Source of the DNA: Sulfurovum sp. UBA5198
GTDB taxonomy: Bacteria; Campylobacterota; Campylobacteria; Campylobacterales; Sulfurovaceae
Direction of reading: 5' to 3'
Length of the DNA stretch: 64,000 bases
Assembly: GCA_002412865.1 (NCBI GenBank)
Contig: DHVW01000003.1
Location: 1 to 64,000 of the forward strand
The notes below the pieces were generated by a model. It saw nothing but the letters and a program-made list of their open reading frames with translations. It did no database searches and was not told where the DNA came from. Positions 1-8,885 of this stretch are shown here, in pieces. Positions within the stretch are counted from its first letter, which is position 1. Each line of letters starts with the position of its first letter. The position numbers and the translations under genes are program-made.

Positions 1-60
1 TTCATGTGACACAATATAGTGTCATTCTGAAGTTGTTTCAGTATCTGGGGATACATTTTA
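1..60. repeat. Intergenic palindromic repeat (CTGAA..TTCAG family)
   Basis: Contains the palindrome TGACAC-N6-GTGTCA and, at 27-46, the motif CTGAAnTTnTTTCAGnATct. The same motif recurs at 4052-4071 and 19139-19156, always between genes. No reading frame is visible here. It looks like a dispersed extragenic palindrome, not a regulator of one gene. Confidence 0.5.
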
Positions 61-84
61 TAATACTATTTTATATTGCTATGG

Positions 85-116
85 TATAATTATTTCATAA
101 TGATATGATAAGGGGG
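85..116 (+). promoter_or_regulatory. Promoter -10 and ribosome site of the ComEA-like gene
   Basis: A perfect TATAAT lies at 85-90. A strong AGGGGG ribosome site lies at 111-116, seven bases before a GTG codon at 124. The ribosome site decides the GTG start. No clear -35 box is seen, which is usual in Campylobacterota. Confidence 0.5.
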
Positions 117-123
117 TAATATA

Positions 124-477
124 GTGATATTTTTAAAATATTTTTTGTTTGTATCCGTATCTTTTGCAATGTTAAATGCTATGAGCTTGACGCAGGTAAA
201 TAAGGCTACAAAATATGAACTTATGATGATAAAAGGTATAGGCGATGCTAAAGCTGATGCCATAATTAGCTCCAGACCTTTTAAAAGTATGCAACAACTT
301 GATGATGTTAATGGTATAGGCGAGGTAATGTTAGGTAATATACAAAACAGTATATATAAGAAATCAGCTACAAAAAGTAATAATACTACTCAAAATAATA
401 GTGTGGTCGTTACAAGCGAAGCATGTGAAGATGAGCCAAAAAGAAAAAAAGTTAATGTTATTCACTTTGAGAAGTGA
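124..477 (+). CDS. ComEA-like helix-hairpin-helix DNA-binding protein
   Basis: A 117-residue protein with an N-terminal hydrophobic segment (about residues 3-19) that looks like a signal peptide or anchor. It is followed by a helix-hairpin-helix pair typical of ComEA: residues 25-80 include VNKATKYELMMIKGIGDAKA and a second hairpin VNGIGEVMLGNI. The tail is polar and lysine-rich. ComEA proteins bind incoming double-stranded DNA in the periplasm during natural transformation, so uptake is the inferred role. The start is GTG, chosen by an AGGGGG site seven bases upstream. No other competence gene is adjacent, so the functional link is from family knowledge only. Confidence 0.75.
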   Translation: MIFLKYFLFVSVSFAMLNAMSLTQVNKATKYELMMIKGIGDAKADAIISSRPFKSMQQLDDVNGIGEVMLGNIQNSIYKKSATKSNNTTQNNSVVVTSEACEDEPKRKKVNVIHFEK

Positions 478-489
478 TTGCTAATGTTT

Positions 490-1347
490 TTATTTTATAA
501 TATCCAAGGCAATCATAATTAAAAACATAAAACCTAGATAGCCATTCACTGTAAAAAATGCTTTATCTATTTTTGTAAAGTCTTTGTGGACTAAATAGTG
601 TTCATAGGAGAGCATTATAGCACTAAAAAGCACGCCTATCCATGCAAATATACCCAAGTTGGCAATGTAAACAAAAATACCAAAAAACAGTATTGTTAAT
701 ATATGAAATATTGCAGCAATTATCATGGTTTTTGAGCTACCAAATTTTGATGGGATTGAATGCAGATTATTTTTCTTGTCAAATTCCATATCTTGCAGTG
801 AATATAGCAAATCAAATCCTGCAACCCAAAATGTAACTCCAGTAGCCAAATAAATAGACCATATAGGTATATACCCAGCCACAGCCACAGCTCCAGCGAT
901 AGGCGCTAGACCCAGGCTGATGCCTAGCACAATATGGGCTAAAGCACTAAACCGCTTAAATAGTGTATATGCTCCTATGATAATCAAAAATGGAATTGAT
1001 AGTTTTAGTGCCAAAGGATTTATTAGGTAGCATACTGAAATAAATAGTAAAGCGTTTAATATAATAAACATTATCATTGAATTATTGCTTACTCTGCCAT
1101 CAACTGATGGTCTATCTTTTGTGCGGGGATTGAGTACATCTATATCTCTATCTAAATATCTATTTACACCCATGGCAAAATTTCTAGCACTAATGGCTGC
1201 GAAAATACCAAGGATAAATAGCATCCATCCAAACCAACCTTTCGATGCTACAAGCATAGCTATAAATATAAATGGCAATGAAAATATGGAATGTTTGAAT
1301 GCTACAAGTTCGCTAAAGTCATTTATGTATTTTGATATTCTATTCAA
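490..1347 (-). CDS. mqnP: UbiA-family prenyltransferase, probably MqnP of the futalosine menaquinone pathway
   Basis: A 285-residue integral membrane protein with eight or nine hydrophobic segments. The first aspartate-rich motif of UbiA enzymes, NRYLDRDIDVLNPRTKDRP, lies near residues 62-80, and a second one, DLLYSLQDMEFDKKN, near 179-193. These motifs bind Mg-diphosphate of the polyprenyl donor. Campylobacterota make menaquinone by the futalosine route and their single UbiA homologue near this length is usually MqnP, which is why I prefer MqnP over UbiA. That choice is inference from lineage. A long extragenic hairpin separates it from pssA, which is encoded upstream on the same strand. Confidence 0.8.
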   Translation of the reverse strand: MNRISKYINDFSELVAFKHSIFSLPFIFIAMLVASKGWFGWMLFILGIFAAISARNFAMGVNRYLDRDIDVLNPRTKDRPSVDGRVSNNSMIMFIILNALLFISVCYLINPLALKLSIPFLIIIGAYTLFKRFSALAHIVLGISLGLAPIAGAVAVAGYIPIWSIYLATGVTFWVAGFDLLYSLQDMEFDKKNNLHSIPSKFGSSKTMIIAAIFHILTILFFGIFVYIANLGIFAWIGVLFSAIMLSYEHYLVHKDFTKIDKAFFTVNGYLGFMFLIMIALDIIK

Positions 1348-1363
1348 TTTAAACCTTTATTTG

Positions 1364-1430
1364 TGGGCAACCACAAGGGTAGCCCCTACGATTATATGTT
1401 TTTTGTAGGGGTGCCCCCTCGTGGGTACCT
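1364..1430. repeat. Long extragenic inverted repeat
   Basis: The left arm reads ACCACAAGGGTAGCCCCTAC and the right arm GTAGGGGTGCCCCCTCGTGG, so the region can fold into a long hairpin with a few mismatches. It lies between pssA and mqnP, both on the minus strand, and is much richer in GC than its surroundings. It could attenuate transcription between the two genes, or simply be a dispersed repeat. Confidence 0.6.
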
Positions 1431-1440
1431 AATTTGTTTT

Positions 1441-2004
1441 CTACAGATGTGGAATTTTGATTTTGCTATTTAGCGATAGAGATACTGCTAGTATTAAGAA
1501 TCCAATAATCACTATATTTGTAATAGCCTCATAACTGTATAGTAGATACAAAACCCACAATAGTATAGCTCCAAGTGGTGTAGGAACGCCTGTAAAGTAT
1601 TTTGTTACCTCTCCCGCATCACTTGCGAGATTAAAGCTTACAAGTCTGCGTAAACCACTGATAACATACCAAATCATCAAAATACCTATTGTTAATTTTT
1701 CAAAATCATTATCAAAACTATTGCCAAAATCAAGTGCATAAAATAGAAAGAATGTAGGCATCACTACAAAAGAAAGAAAATCTGCAAAGCTATCTAGTTG
1801 AACACCAAATTCTGTGGATAGATTGTATTTACGAGCTACTTTACCATCGGCTATATCAAAAAGTCCTGCAAGCCATGCAAATATGGTTGCGATTGCAAAC
1901 TCTTTGTTTGTAACTAGATATATTGCTATCATGCCACTAGCTATATTTGCAAATGTTATTAGATTGGCAATATTAAAATGGTTATTTGGATTTAAAAGTC
2001 TCAT
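1441..2004 (-). CDS. pssA: CDP-diacylglycerol--serine O-phosphatidyltransferase
   Basis: An integral membrane enzyme that joins CDP-diacylglycerol and serine to make phosphatidylserine, the precursor of phosphatidylethanolamine. The full CDP-alcohol phosphotransferase signature is present near residues 54-77: DG-x2-AR-x8-G-x3-D-x3-D (ADGKVARKYNLSTEFGVQLD followed by SFAD). About six hydrophobic helices follow the family pattern. I place the start at the ATG at 2004; the open frame reaches a TTG at 2019, but family members begin with the MRLLNPNNHF region. No clear ribosome site is seen. Confidence 0.88.
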   Translation of the reverse strand: MRLLNPNNHFNIANLITFANIASGMIAIYLVTNKEFAIATIFAWLAGLFDIADGKVARKYNLSTEFGVQLDSFADFLSFVVMPTFFLFYALDFGNSFDNDFEKLTIGILMIWYVISGLRRLVSFNLASDAGEVTKYFTGVPTPLGAILLWVLYLLYSYEAITNIVIIGFLILAVSLSLNSKIKIPHL

Positions 2005-2070
2005 ATGTAATGATAACAAAAAATAGTTAAGAGTGTAATAAAATGATGGAGATTAGTAAAAAAATGTCAT

Positions 2071-2102
2071 AAAAAAAGCTCAAGGCTAGAGCCTTGGGCT
2101 TA
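2071..2102 (-). terminator. Rho-independent terminator of the porin gene
   Basis: On the minus strand, AAGCCCAAGGC and GCCTTGAGCTT form an 11-bp stem around a four-base loop (one G-T pair), followed by a run of seven T. It lies about 30 bases after the porin stop codon and ends that transcript. Confidence 0.85.
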
Positions 2103-2132
2103 AATAGAAAGTAACTCTAAGAAAAATAATTC

Positions 2133-3470
2133 TTAGAAGTTGTATCTAGCAACAGCTCTGATAGCACTACCATTACCAATAGCGTCAAAATCACCATAAA
2201 CATATGAAAGAGCTACATTTAAGTCATTGATAACTTTTGTTGAATATGTAAGATCAAACTCATTTCCATTATCCATTGTACCCCAAGCATTTCCAAAATC
2301 AGTATAAGCATAAGCACCGCTTATGTTACCACCAAGTACATCAGCATCAGCTCTAAGCACATATTTGTTACTATCGTTATCAAGTGAAATTGGAGCCATT
2401 TGATTCGCAATAGTATCAGTGTAAAGTGCTGAAGTGTTACCAGCTACTTGGAACATACCCAAAGTACTATTATTTACATGAGAGTAAGCTACAGAAGCAT
2501 TAACGATATCAAATTTACTGCTTACTTTAGCACCAAATGCTTTTGTATCAGTAGGAAGAGCGTTACACATTACTGCTCCACCTTGAAGACCTATGTTAGC
2601 AACACCAGCGTTGTATTGTGCATCAGCCCAAAGGATATGAAGATTTTCATTAGCTGCAAAATTATCACCAAAATAATATGAACCAGTCAATGTTAAATTA
2701 GGAACAGATTTGTTTTGAGCAGTTAGCATCCAAACACCATCATTGCTATTTAATTTGTTAAAGTCATTCATGCCAGAACCTCCTGCAATAATATTAAATA
2801 TATTATCCCAGCCGTTAGGATTAAAGTTTGCACTTCTTACCCATGCACCAACAAGAGTAGTATCTGGAAGGTCTGTATTTACTACAAGAGCTGCATCAAA
2901 TGTGTTTGTGAACACATTCCAATCCTCAGAATATGCAAATGGAGATAAAGCTTTTGGAAGCTCTTGTCTACCAACTTTCATACTTGTATTACCAATGCCA
3001 TATGTCAAATAAAGTTGTGAAACATATGCACCATTAAGATTACTTGCATCAGCACTGCCATCCAAAGTTGGAGTTGAAGCAAATTGCATTACATTTGACA
3101 CTAAACTGTTCTCTAGACCAAGAGTACCTAGACCATTAAGTTGAGCACCAAAACCGATACCACCTATTAGGTTACTGTTAGTAGCTGTCAATTGAAGACC
3201 AACATTAGCTGCTGAAGAATCTCTCTCGAATAGACCAAACTTATTTCCACCAGCCCAATTTCCAGTTAGTGTAGTAGAACCACCACCATTTAGATTTACA
3301 TCATCAGTTTGGTAGTAAACTACACCTTGACCGCTAAATTTCCAAGTAGAAGCTACTACTGGAGCTACTACTGGAGCTGGTACTACTACCGCTGGTTCTA
3401 CTGGAGCGATATCGCCACCTGCCATAATCATTGTTGACGCTACTACTGAAAGCAATAATGTTTTTTTCAT
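2133..3470 (-). CDS. Epsilon-type major outer-membrane porin
   Basis: A 445-residue outer-membrane beta-barrel precursor. Residues 1-17 (MKKTLLLSVVASTMIMA) form a signal peptide. They are followed by a Pro-Val-rich linker (PVEPAVVVPAPVVAPVVA) and alternating amphipathic beta strands that end in Arg-Tyr-Asn-Phe, the terminal aromatic signal recognised by the BAM complex. The strand SMKVGRQELPKALSPF is typical of OprD-like and Campylobacter MOMP-like porins, where the barrel passes small solutes. It has its own strong promoter (3505-3534) and terminator, which suits an abundant monocistronic protein. Solute specificity cannot be read from the sequence. Confidence 0.88.
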   Translation of the reverse strand: MKKTLLLSVVASTMIMAGGDIAPVEPAVVVPAPVVAPVVASTWKFSGQGVVYYQTDDVNLNGGGSTTLTGNWAGGNKFGLFERDSSAANVGLQLTATNSNLIGGIGFGAQLNGLGTLGLENSLVSNVMQFASTPTLDGSADASNLNGAYVSQLYLTYGIGNTSMKVGRQELPKALSPFAYSEDWNVFTNTFDAALVVNTDLPDTTLVGAWVRSANFNPNGWDNIFNIIAGGSGMNDFNKLNSNDGVWMLTAQNKSVPNLTLTGSYYFGDNFAANENLHILWADAQYNAGVANIGLQGGAVMCNALPTDTKAFGAKVSSKFDIVNASVAYSHVNNSTLGMFQVAGNTSALYTDTIANQMAPISLDNDSNKYVLRADADVLGGNISGAYAYTDFGNAWGTMDNGNEFDLTYSTKVINDLNVALSYVYGDFDAIGNGSAIRAVARYNF

Positions 3471-3504
3471 TTAAAACTCCTTAATTTTGTTTAAATACAG
3501 CCGT

Positions 3505-3534
3505 AGTATAACATACTATATTTATAAATGTCAA
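3505..3534 (-). promoter_or_regulatory. Sigma-70 promoter of the porin gene
   Basis: On the minus strand a perfect TTGACA -35 box is followed after 18 bases by TATACT as the -10 box. The -10 box is about 35 bases before the porin ATG. This is the most consensus-like promoter in the window, consistent with high expression. Confidence 0.8.
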
Positions 3535-3647
3535 GTAAATTAACAATTAATTAACAAAATTATAAGAAAAGCTCGGGCATGTTCGATGAATAGGTAGTTT
3601 GCATAAAGTTTGATTTTCTGAAAAATAGAGTGATTTTGGTCTAAAAG

Positions 3648-3723
3648 TGGTGGCTCGAGGCGGAATCGAACCGTCGACACGCAGATTTTCAATCTGCTGC
3701 TCTACCGACTGAGCTATCGAGCC
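3648..3723 (-). tRNA. tRNA-Phe (GAA)
   Basis: The minus strand folds into a complete cloverleaf: acceptor GGCTCGA/TCGAGCC, D arm GCTC..GAGC, anticodon loop TTGAAAA with anticodon GAA, T loop TTCGATT, discriminator A and an encoded CCA. It stands alone between the porin and murD. Confidence 0.97.
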
Positions 3724-3809
3724 ACTTTAAAGAGGATAGAATTATAGCGAATAAAGTTTAATGTATTCTTAAATATACTTTTTCTCAAAAGTCATATAAT
3801 TTTCTCTCC

Positions 3810-3920
3810 AATACTTTTTTATAAAAGTATTGCAAAAATCGACACACTCACGAACCGCTACAACAAATTTCTTCGAAGTATCTCGAAATTTGTTGGCTTT
3901 TCGAGCGTTCGCGTGACATT
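3810..3920. repeat. Two-hairpin intergenic element, copy 1
   Basis: Hairpin 1 is AATACTTTT..AAAAGTATT (3810-3831). Hairpin 2 is CAACAAATTTC / GAAATTTGTTG (3861-3871 with 3885-3895). Between and after them are conserved blocks CACTCACGAACCG and CTTTTCGAGCGTT. A second copy at 10306-10417 keeps the same layout, and several stem positions differ in a compensating way. It lies in a gap of about 440 bases between tRNA-Phe and murD. The nature (transposable palindrome, structured RNA or protein-binding site) is unknown. Confidence 0.7.
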
Positions 3921-3929
3921 ATATTTTCG

Positions 3930-4140
3930 TCACTCCTGCGAAGGAAGGAGTCTAGAGAAGCTGGATACCCGTGTCAAGCGCGAGTATGATGGTGTGTATG
4001 TATACTGGTTTTTTTTGATTATTCTAATTACGCCTGAATAGATTTGTCGTGCTGAATTTATTTCAGCATCTGCTTTTTAGATCCTGAAACATACCCAAGG
4101 GGCATAGCAAAGTTCAGGATGACGGGCTTGTTGGTTTGGG
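3930..4140. repeat. Composite extragenic palindromic repeats
   Basis: This stretch between tRNA-Phe and murD has no coding signal. It contains a CACTCCTGCGAAGGAAGGAGT-like inverted repeat, a GATACCCGTGTCAAGCGCG-type motif, the CTGAATTTATTTCAGCATCT palindrome (4052-4071) and an ATCCTGAA / TTCAGGAT stem (4081-4088 with 4113-4120). Motifs of this kind are scattered as extragenic repeats in many proteobacteria. Related pieces occur at 27-46 and 19104-19195. Confidence 0.6.
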
Positions 4141-4161
4141 ATGACAAGGTAGCATAAGACA

Positions 4162-5379
4162 TTATAGTGCTTTTACACTTTCTATAAACACATCGCCTCT
4201 ATGTTTATATGATGTGAACTGATCAAGGCTAGCAGCAGCAGGGGAGAGAAGGGCGACTGAGAAGTCATTGTGGAATTTGTTTATCTCGGTTACGGCATTT
4301 TCTATTGTGCCACACTCAATTGCTTTGAGATTAAACTCATTAGCAAGACTTAGGAGTTTTTGCTCATTTGCTCCGACTGTATATATGGTTGGATTATATT
4401 GTTTGATAGCTACAAAAAGTTCTTTTAGCTCTACACCTTTATCATCTCCACCTAATATGAGATGAAGTGGCTTATCTCCATATACTTTTACTGCTTGAAT
4501 TGTAGCATCTAAATTTGTGGCCTTGGAGTCGTTTATCCAAAGTCTGTCTTTTGCGTCTTTAAACTCCTCTTGACGGTGACCCTCTACTATAAAGCTATTC
4601 ATTAGCTTATAGTCTATCTCGTCATATAGAACCTTTGTAACGGCAAGTGCTAGCATGGCGTCTTGTAAAAATGCACCTTTGAAACGCAATTTTGAGCTAT
4701 CTATATCGAAATACTCACTTAAAAATTCATTTGTATCGTACTCTACTACAAAAGCTGAAGTTTTTGGCAATGGCAGACCTGCTGGAACTAGTGCCATTTC
4801 TCCCTCTCTCATCGTGAGAAGTGGAGCTAATTTATCAGCCATATATTGTTCACTTGTACCGTGCCAATCTAGATGATCTGGGGTGATGGGAAGAAGTAGA
4901 TATATATTTGGTGAAGCAATGTGTGTATAATGCAAAGTAAATGAGCTGGTTTCTAGTATCCAAATAGGAGCTTTTTGGTTAAGCTGTGCTAGTGGAGTAC
5001 CTATATTTCCTCCATTAATTGCACCACGACTAGCTAATAGATGTGTGAGCATTTGAGTGGTTGTGGTTTTGCCGTTTGTGCCACTTATCCATATATTGTA
5101 TGGTTTCTTCTCTAAAGTACCTAATATATAGTCATATTCGCTCAGTAGATTTTTGGCACTGAGCACAAGTGGGTGCGAAGGTTTAAAGCTTGGAGTCATT
5201 ACTTCTAATGAACTCTCCTCTGGGTCAAACTCGCTTGAAGGAAATATTTCGTTATTCTCATTATCTATATATGGCTCTTTTGTGTTGTCGTCATAAAATT
5301 TACAACCACCACCATGAAGCGTAGCGATAGCTTTTGTAGTTTTACCATATCCAAAAAGTGTGGGTTTTTTACTATACAT
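4162..5379 (-). CDS. murD: UDP-N-acetylmuramoylalanine--D-glutamate ligase
   Basis: A cytoplasmic Mur ligase that adds D-glutamate to UDP-MurNAc-L-Ala. At 405 residues it is shorter than the E. coli enzyme (about 440), as is common in Campylobacterota, with a reduced N-terminal UDP-binding domain. The ATP-binding loop SGTNGKTTTTQML lies near residues 99-111. Other Mur-ligase features are ETSSF, the PDHLDWHG segment, RQEEF and the C-terminal NDSKATN motif. It begins four bases after mraY and is surely co-transcribed with it, so consecutive steps of lipid-linked peptidoglycan synthesis are coupled. Confidence 0.93.
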   Translation of the reverse strand: MYSKKPTLFGYGKTTKAIATLHGGGCKFYDDNTKEPYIDNENNEIFPSSEFDPEESSLEVMTPSFKPSHPLVLSAKNLLSEYDYILGTLEKKPYNIWISGTNGKTTTTQMLTHLLASRGAINGGNIGTPLAQLNQKAPIWILETSSFTLHYTHIASPNIYLLLPITPDHLDWHGTSEQYMADKLAPLLTMREGEMALVPAGLPLPKTSAFVVEYDTNEFLSEYFDIDSSKLRFKGAFLQDAMLALAVTKVLYDEIDYKLMNSFIVEGHRQEEFKDAKDRLWINDSKATNLDATIQAVKVYGDKPLHLILGGDDKGVELKELFVAIKQYNPTIYTVGANEQKLLSLANEFNLKAIECGTIENAVTEINKFHNDFSVALLSPAAASLDQFTSYKHRGDVFIESVKAL

Positions 5380-5383
5380 TATA

Positions 5384-6448
5384 TTATCTTAGTTTGAATG
5401 AGATAATAGCTAGGATATTTGCAATAAGTGAAATCATCCAAAATCGTACTATTATTTTATTTTCAGCCCATTTCTTGAGCTCAAAGTGGTGATGGATAGG
5501 TGCCATAAGAAATATCCGCTGACCTCGTAGCTTGTAACTACCAACTTGAAGTATTACAGATACTGTTTCGATAACAAATATGAGTCCAATAAGAAGTAAT
5601 AAAACTTCACTTTTTGCAACAATTCCTAAATATGCTATTAGTCCACCAAGTGCAAGAGACCCCGTATCGCCCATAAATAGCTCAGCTGGATAGCAGTTAT
5701 ACCATAAAAATCCAAACAATGCACCCATAAATGCAGCTATCAGGATAGTTAACTCACCCAAGCCTTTGATATTTGGTACAAGAAGATATTGACTAAAGAT
5801 AGCATGACCCATCATGTAGAGTATAAATCCAAGAGTGCCAAGTGCAATTATAGACGGTACGGTAGCCAAGCCATCAAGACCATCAGTTAGATTAACAGCG
5901 TTTGTGGTAGCAAGAAATACAATTACCCAAAAAGGAATAGCAAAGTAGCCCATATCGAAAACTGGATTTTTGAGAAATGGTAGATAAAATGTAGTAGGAA
6001 ATCCAGCGTAAAATAGCAGAGCCACAACAAATAGTGCTACTACGATTTGTAGTGCAAATTTACCTCTAGGAGTAAGACCTTCTAGATTATTGCCTGAAAG
6101 TACCTTTCCAAGATCATCTTTAAACCCCACTAGAGCAAAGCCAACCACAGTAATGATGGCTCCAATTAGGTATATATTTGTCAAATGACCACTAATAAGT
6201 GTAGCGAAAACCGCGATAAGTACAAATATCGCTCCACCCATGGTAGGAGTGTGCCTTTTCCCTTCATGTGCTGGGACATATTTATTGATTGGTTGATTTG
6301 CTTTTCTAGCAACTGCCCACCTTATATACTTTGGAATTAATATCATTACAAGCAATAAAGATAGGAAAAATGCGATACCCGCACGAACTGTAATATATGT
6401 AAAGAATTGTGATTGAAATAAAGATGAAAGATAATAAATCATTTGCAT
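5384..6448 (-). CDS. mraY: Phospho-N-acetylmuramoyl-pentapeptide transferase
   Basis: A 354-residue inner-membrane enzyme that transfers phospho-MurNAc-pentapeptide to undecaprenyl phosphate to make lipid I. It has about ten transmembrane helices. Family landmarks are HTPTMGG near residue 66, the catalytic aspartate cluster [25 protein letters not shown] and the C-terminal APIHHHFE motif. It is the first gene of a two-gene unit with murD, which follows after four bases. Both ends and the length match the family. Confidence 0.95.
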   Translation of the reverse strand: MQMIYYLSSLFQSQFFTYITVRAGIAFFLSLLLVMILIPKYIRWAVARKANQPINKYVPAHEGKRHTPTMGGAIFVLIAVFATLISGHLTNIYLIGAIITVVGFALVGFKDDLGKVLSGNNLEGLTPRGKFALQIVVALFVVALLFYAGFPTTFYLPFLKNPVFDMGYFAIPFWVIVFLATTNAVNLTDGLDGLATVPSIIALGTLGFILYMMGHAIFSQYLLVPNIKGLGELTILIAAFMGALFGFLWYNCYPAELFMGDTGSLALGGLIAYLGIVAKSEVLLLLIGLIFVIETVSVILQVGSYKLRGQRIFLMAPIHHHFELKKWAENKIIVRFWMISLIANILAIISFKLR

Positions 6449-6526
6449 ACTACTTTAGTGTGGATTTAAAAGTATTTTACAATGATTTTGATAAAAAAGA
6501 GAAGAAATTAGTTTGGATTTGACAAA

Positions 6527-7735
6527 TTAACTTCTGTACTCCGCATTTATTTTTACATATTCGTAGCTCAAATCACAACCATAGCTAGTATGGCTTCCAT
6601 TCCCTAGTCCGATATTACATATAATTTTAAAACTATCTTGCTTCATGATTTTATAGGCTTTCTCTTCCCAGTTTTCATCTATATAAGCGTTTTCGTTCCT
6701 AGAATAAATAAGCAAGTCATCATAATGAATTGTGAGCTTATCTTCGTCGCACTCTATCCCACTAGCTCCTACTGTAGAGGCTATTCGTCCCCAGTTTGGG
6801 TCTTCGCCAAATAGGGCGGTTTTTACCAGAAGAGAGTTGCTTAGACACATACTTGCTTTTTTGGCATCCGCCTCACTAGCTGCTCCATTTACTTCAAATG
6901 CTACTACTTTTGTAGCACCTTCACCATCACGCAAAATCATCATTGCTAATTCAAATGTTATCTTATTTAGAGCTTCTCTAAACGCTTCTTTATTGTAGCT
7001 ACCACTAGCTCCATTTGCCATTAAAAAAACACTATCATTAGTGGATGTGTCACCATCAACGCTCACACGATTAAATGACTGCTCAGTTGCTACGCCTAAA
7101 AGCTCGTCCATATCATCCCTTGGAATTAGAGCGTCAGTGGCAATAAAACATAACATTGTCGCCATTGCTGGATTTATCATTCCTGCACCTTTGGCAATAG
7201 CAGCTATATGAAACGAGCCACCATCATCTAGAGTGATTTTGAAACAAATCTCTTTCTTGAAACTATCTGTTGTCATTATGGCTCTTGCAGTTTGTTCGCT
7301 ATGCTGTGCATTGAAATCAAATTTGTCAAACGCTGAGCTTATTTTATCAAGCGGTAATCTATATCCGATAACTCCCGTGGAACTCATAATTGGATTTGTG
7401 ATAGATATTTTCTCTTTTAGTGAGCCAAAGAGAGTATTTATATCCTCAATTCCTTTTTGACCTGTCATTGCATTTGCATTTTTGGCATTTATGAGAATAA
7501 AATCTGTTTTAAAATTTGCTGGATATTTTAAAAAGTGCTTGATTGGTGCTGCTTGAAAATGATTTGTAGTAAATCGTGCCACAATATCGCATGGAACTCC
7601 ACTGCGTATAAATGCCACATCGCCGTCCGCCACGCCGTCATCATTTTCTTTTGTTCGTAAACCTACATTTGTAGAGCCACTAAAAAATCCATTAACATTA
7701 TCTAAGCCGTTTTTGAGTGAAAGTATTTGAAACAT
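6527..7735 (-). CDS. argJ: Glutamate N-acetyltransferase / amino-acid acetyltransferase
   Basis: ArgJ moves the acetyl group from N-acetylornithine to glutamate and so runs the cyclic arginine pathway. The precursor cleaves itself at a conserved Thr; here the sequence AKGAGMINPAMATMLCFI carries the site (MATM, with Thr as the new N-terminus of the beta chain). Other features are the oxyanion-loop region SSTGVIG, NDSVFLMANG, GEGATK and EDPNWGRI near the C-terminus. An open frame begins at a TTG at 7750, but that codon is inside the GGAG ribosome site. The ATG at 7735, nine bases after GGAG, is the better start. It is a single-gene unit here, away from other arg genes. Confidence 0.93.
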   Translation of the reverse strand: MFQILSLKNGLDNVNGFFSGSTNVGLRTKENDDGVADGDVAFIRSGVPCDIVARFTTNHFQAAPIKHFLKYPANFKTDFILINAKNANAMTGQKGIEDINTLFGSLKEKISITNPIMSSTGVIGYRLPLDKISSAFDKFDFNAQHSEQTARAIMTTDSFKKEICFKITLDDGGSFHIAAIAKGAGMINPAMATMLCFIATDALIPRDDMDELLGVATEQSFNRVSVDGDTSTNDSVFLMANGASGSYNKEAFREALNKITFELAMMILRDGEGATKVVAFEVNGAASEADAKKASMCLSNSLLVKTALFGEDPNWGRIASTVGASGIECDEDKLTIHYDDLLIYSRNENAYIDENWEEKAYKIMKQDSFKIICNIGLGNGSHTSYGCDLSYEYVKINAEYRS

Positions 7736-7824
7736 TTGGAATATCTCCAATTATATTTTGTAGTGTTTGACTTCTAAAAGATTAGAAAGCCAAAAGAGTG
7801 ACTAGTCACGAGGGCAGTCTGCCG

Positions 7825-7861
7825 AACACCTAATCTTGGGCTTCGCTCAAGATTAGGTGTT
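7825..7861 (-). terminator. Hairpin after rpmB
   Basis: AACACCTAATCTTG and CAAGATTAGGTGTT form a perfect 14-bp stem around a nine-base loop, starting 10 bases past the rpmB stop. There is no clean T-run after it on the minus strand, so termination strength is uncertain; it may instead be a dispersed palindrome. Confidence 0.55.
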
Positions 7862-7871
7862 TAAGTAATAG

Positions 7872-8081
7872 TTACGCCTCAGTAGTTGCCGCTGCTGCTC
7901 TTTTTTTCATAGTTCTAAGAGTTGATGCTGCTACTCTGATTTTTCTAGTAGTGCCATCTTCTAAAGATATTCTAAGAGTTCTTAGGTTTGGAAGTTGTCT
8001 TCTTTTTGTTTTGTTGTTCGCATGTGAAACATTGTTTCCTGTAAGTGGGCCCTTGCCTGTAATCGCACATCTGTTTGCCAT
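7872..8081 (-). CDS. rpmB: 50S ribosomal protein L28
   Basis: A 69-residue basic protein with the L28 signature at the start, [20 protein letters not shown], followed by the [11 protein letters not shown] segment. L28 is a structural protein of the large ribosomal subunit. The short alanine-rich tail is normal variation. The gene stands alone; rpmG is not next to it. A stem-loop follows its stop codon. Confidence 0.97.
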   Translation of the reverse strand: MANRCAITGKGPLTGNNVSHANNKTKRRQLPNLRTLRISLEDGTTRKIRVAASTLRTMKKRAAAATTEA

Positions 8082-8204
8082 AATATCGCCTTTTAAAGTA
8101 TAAGTTTATAAATTGTTTATTTCGCCAAAGTTTAGGCAAAAGTCACATTTTTGTGTGGGATTATACCCTAAAAATCATAAGAATTTCTTAAATACATGGG
8201 TATA

Positions 8205-8240
8205 TTGTGATATAATATTATCAATAACTAAAAAAGGAAC
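8205..8240 (+). promoter_or_regulatory. Promoter and ribosome site of rpe
   Basis: TATAAT at 8211-8216 lies about 28 bases before the rpe ATG and is followed by an AAAAGGAAC ribosome site. No -35 box is evident. Confidence 0.5.
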
Positions 8241-8243
8241 TGT

Positions 8244-8885
8244 ATGCAAGTGGCACCAAGTATTTTATCAGCAGATTTTGGAAATTTGGCTCATGATGTA
8301 AAGGCTATCTGTGATGGTGGTTGTGACTATGTGCATGTTGATGTAATGGATGGTCACTTTGTGCCGAATTTAACTATTGGTCCAGTCGTTGTAGAGGCAG
8401 TAAGTAGAGCTTCATCTAAACCTCTTGATATTCACCTCATGGTTGAGAATAACTCCTTTTTTGTAGATTTATTTGCACCATTGAAACCAAAATATATCTC
8501 ATTTCACATAGAAGAGGAGAAACACCCTCATAGATTGATACAAAAGATTCGCTCCATGGGTATTTCTCCAGCACTCGTGCTAAATCCTCATACTCCACCA
8601 GAGGCGATAGAGTTTTTACTATGCGATGTAGATATGGTTTTGCTAATGAGTGTTAATCCTGGGTTTGGTGGACAGTCTTTTATAGAATCAGTAGTAGAGA
8701 AAGCAAAAAGACTAAAAGCTCTAATAGAAATTAAAAATCCAAACTGCCTTATAGAAGTAGATGGTGGTGTGAGCGATAAGAATATCGATTTGCTAAAAGA
8801 TGCAGGAGTAGATATAGTAGTGGCTGGTTCATTCGTATATAAACATCCAAGCGGTGTAGCTAAAGCGATTGAATTGTTAAAATGA
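8244..8885 (+). CDS. rpe: Ribulose-phosphate 3-epimerase
   Basis: A 213-residue TIM-barrel enzyme that interconverts ribulose-5-phosphate and xylulose-5-phosphate in the pentose phosphate or Calvin pathways. It shows SILSADF, HVDVMDGHFVPN (metal-binding His and catalytic Asp), DIHLM, MSVNPGFGGQ and the C-terminal EVDGGV with the catalytic Asp, then VAGSFV. Its stop overlaps the start of trpF by four bases, so the two are translationally coupled. Transketolase, the enzyme that uses its product, is also in this window at 55.2 kb. Confidence 0.96.
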   Translation: MQVAPSILSADFGNLAHDVKAICDGGCDYVHVDVMDGHFVPNLTIGPVVVEAVSRASSKPLDIHLMVENNSFFVDLFAPLKPKYISFHIEEEKHPHRLIQKIRSMGISPALVLNPHTPPEAIEFLLCDVDMVLLMSVNPGFGGQSFIESVVEKAKRLKALIEIKNPNCLIEVDGGVSDKNIDLLKDAGVDIVVAGSFVYKHPSGVAKAIELLK

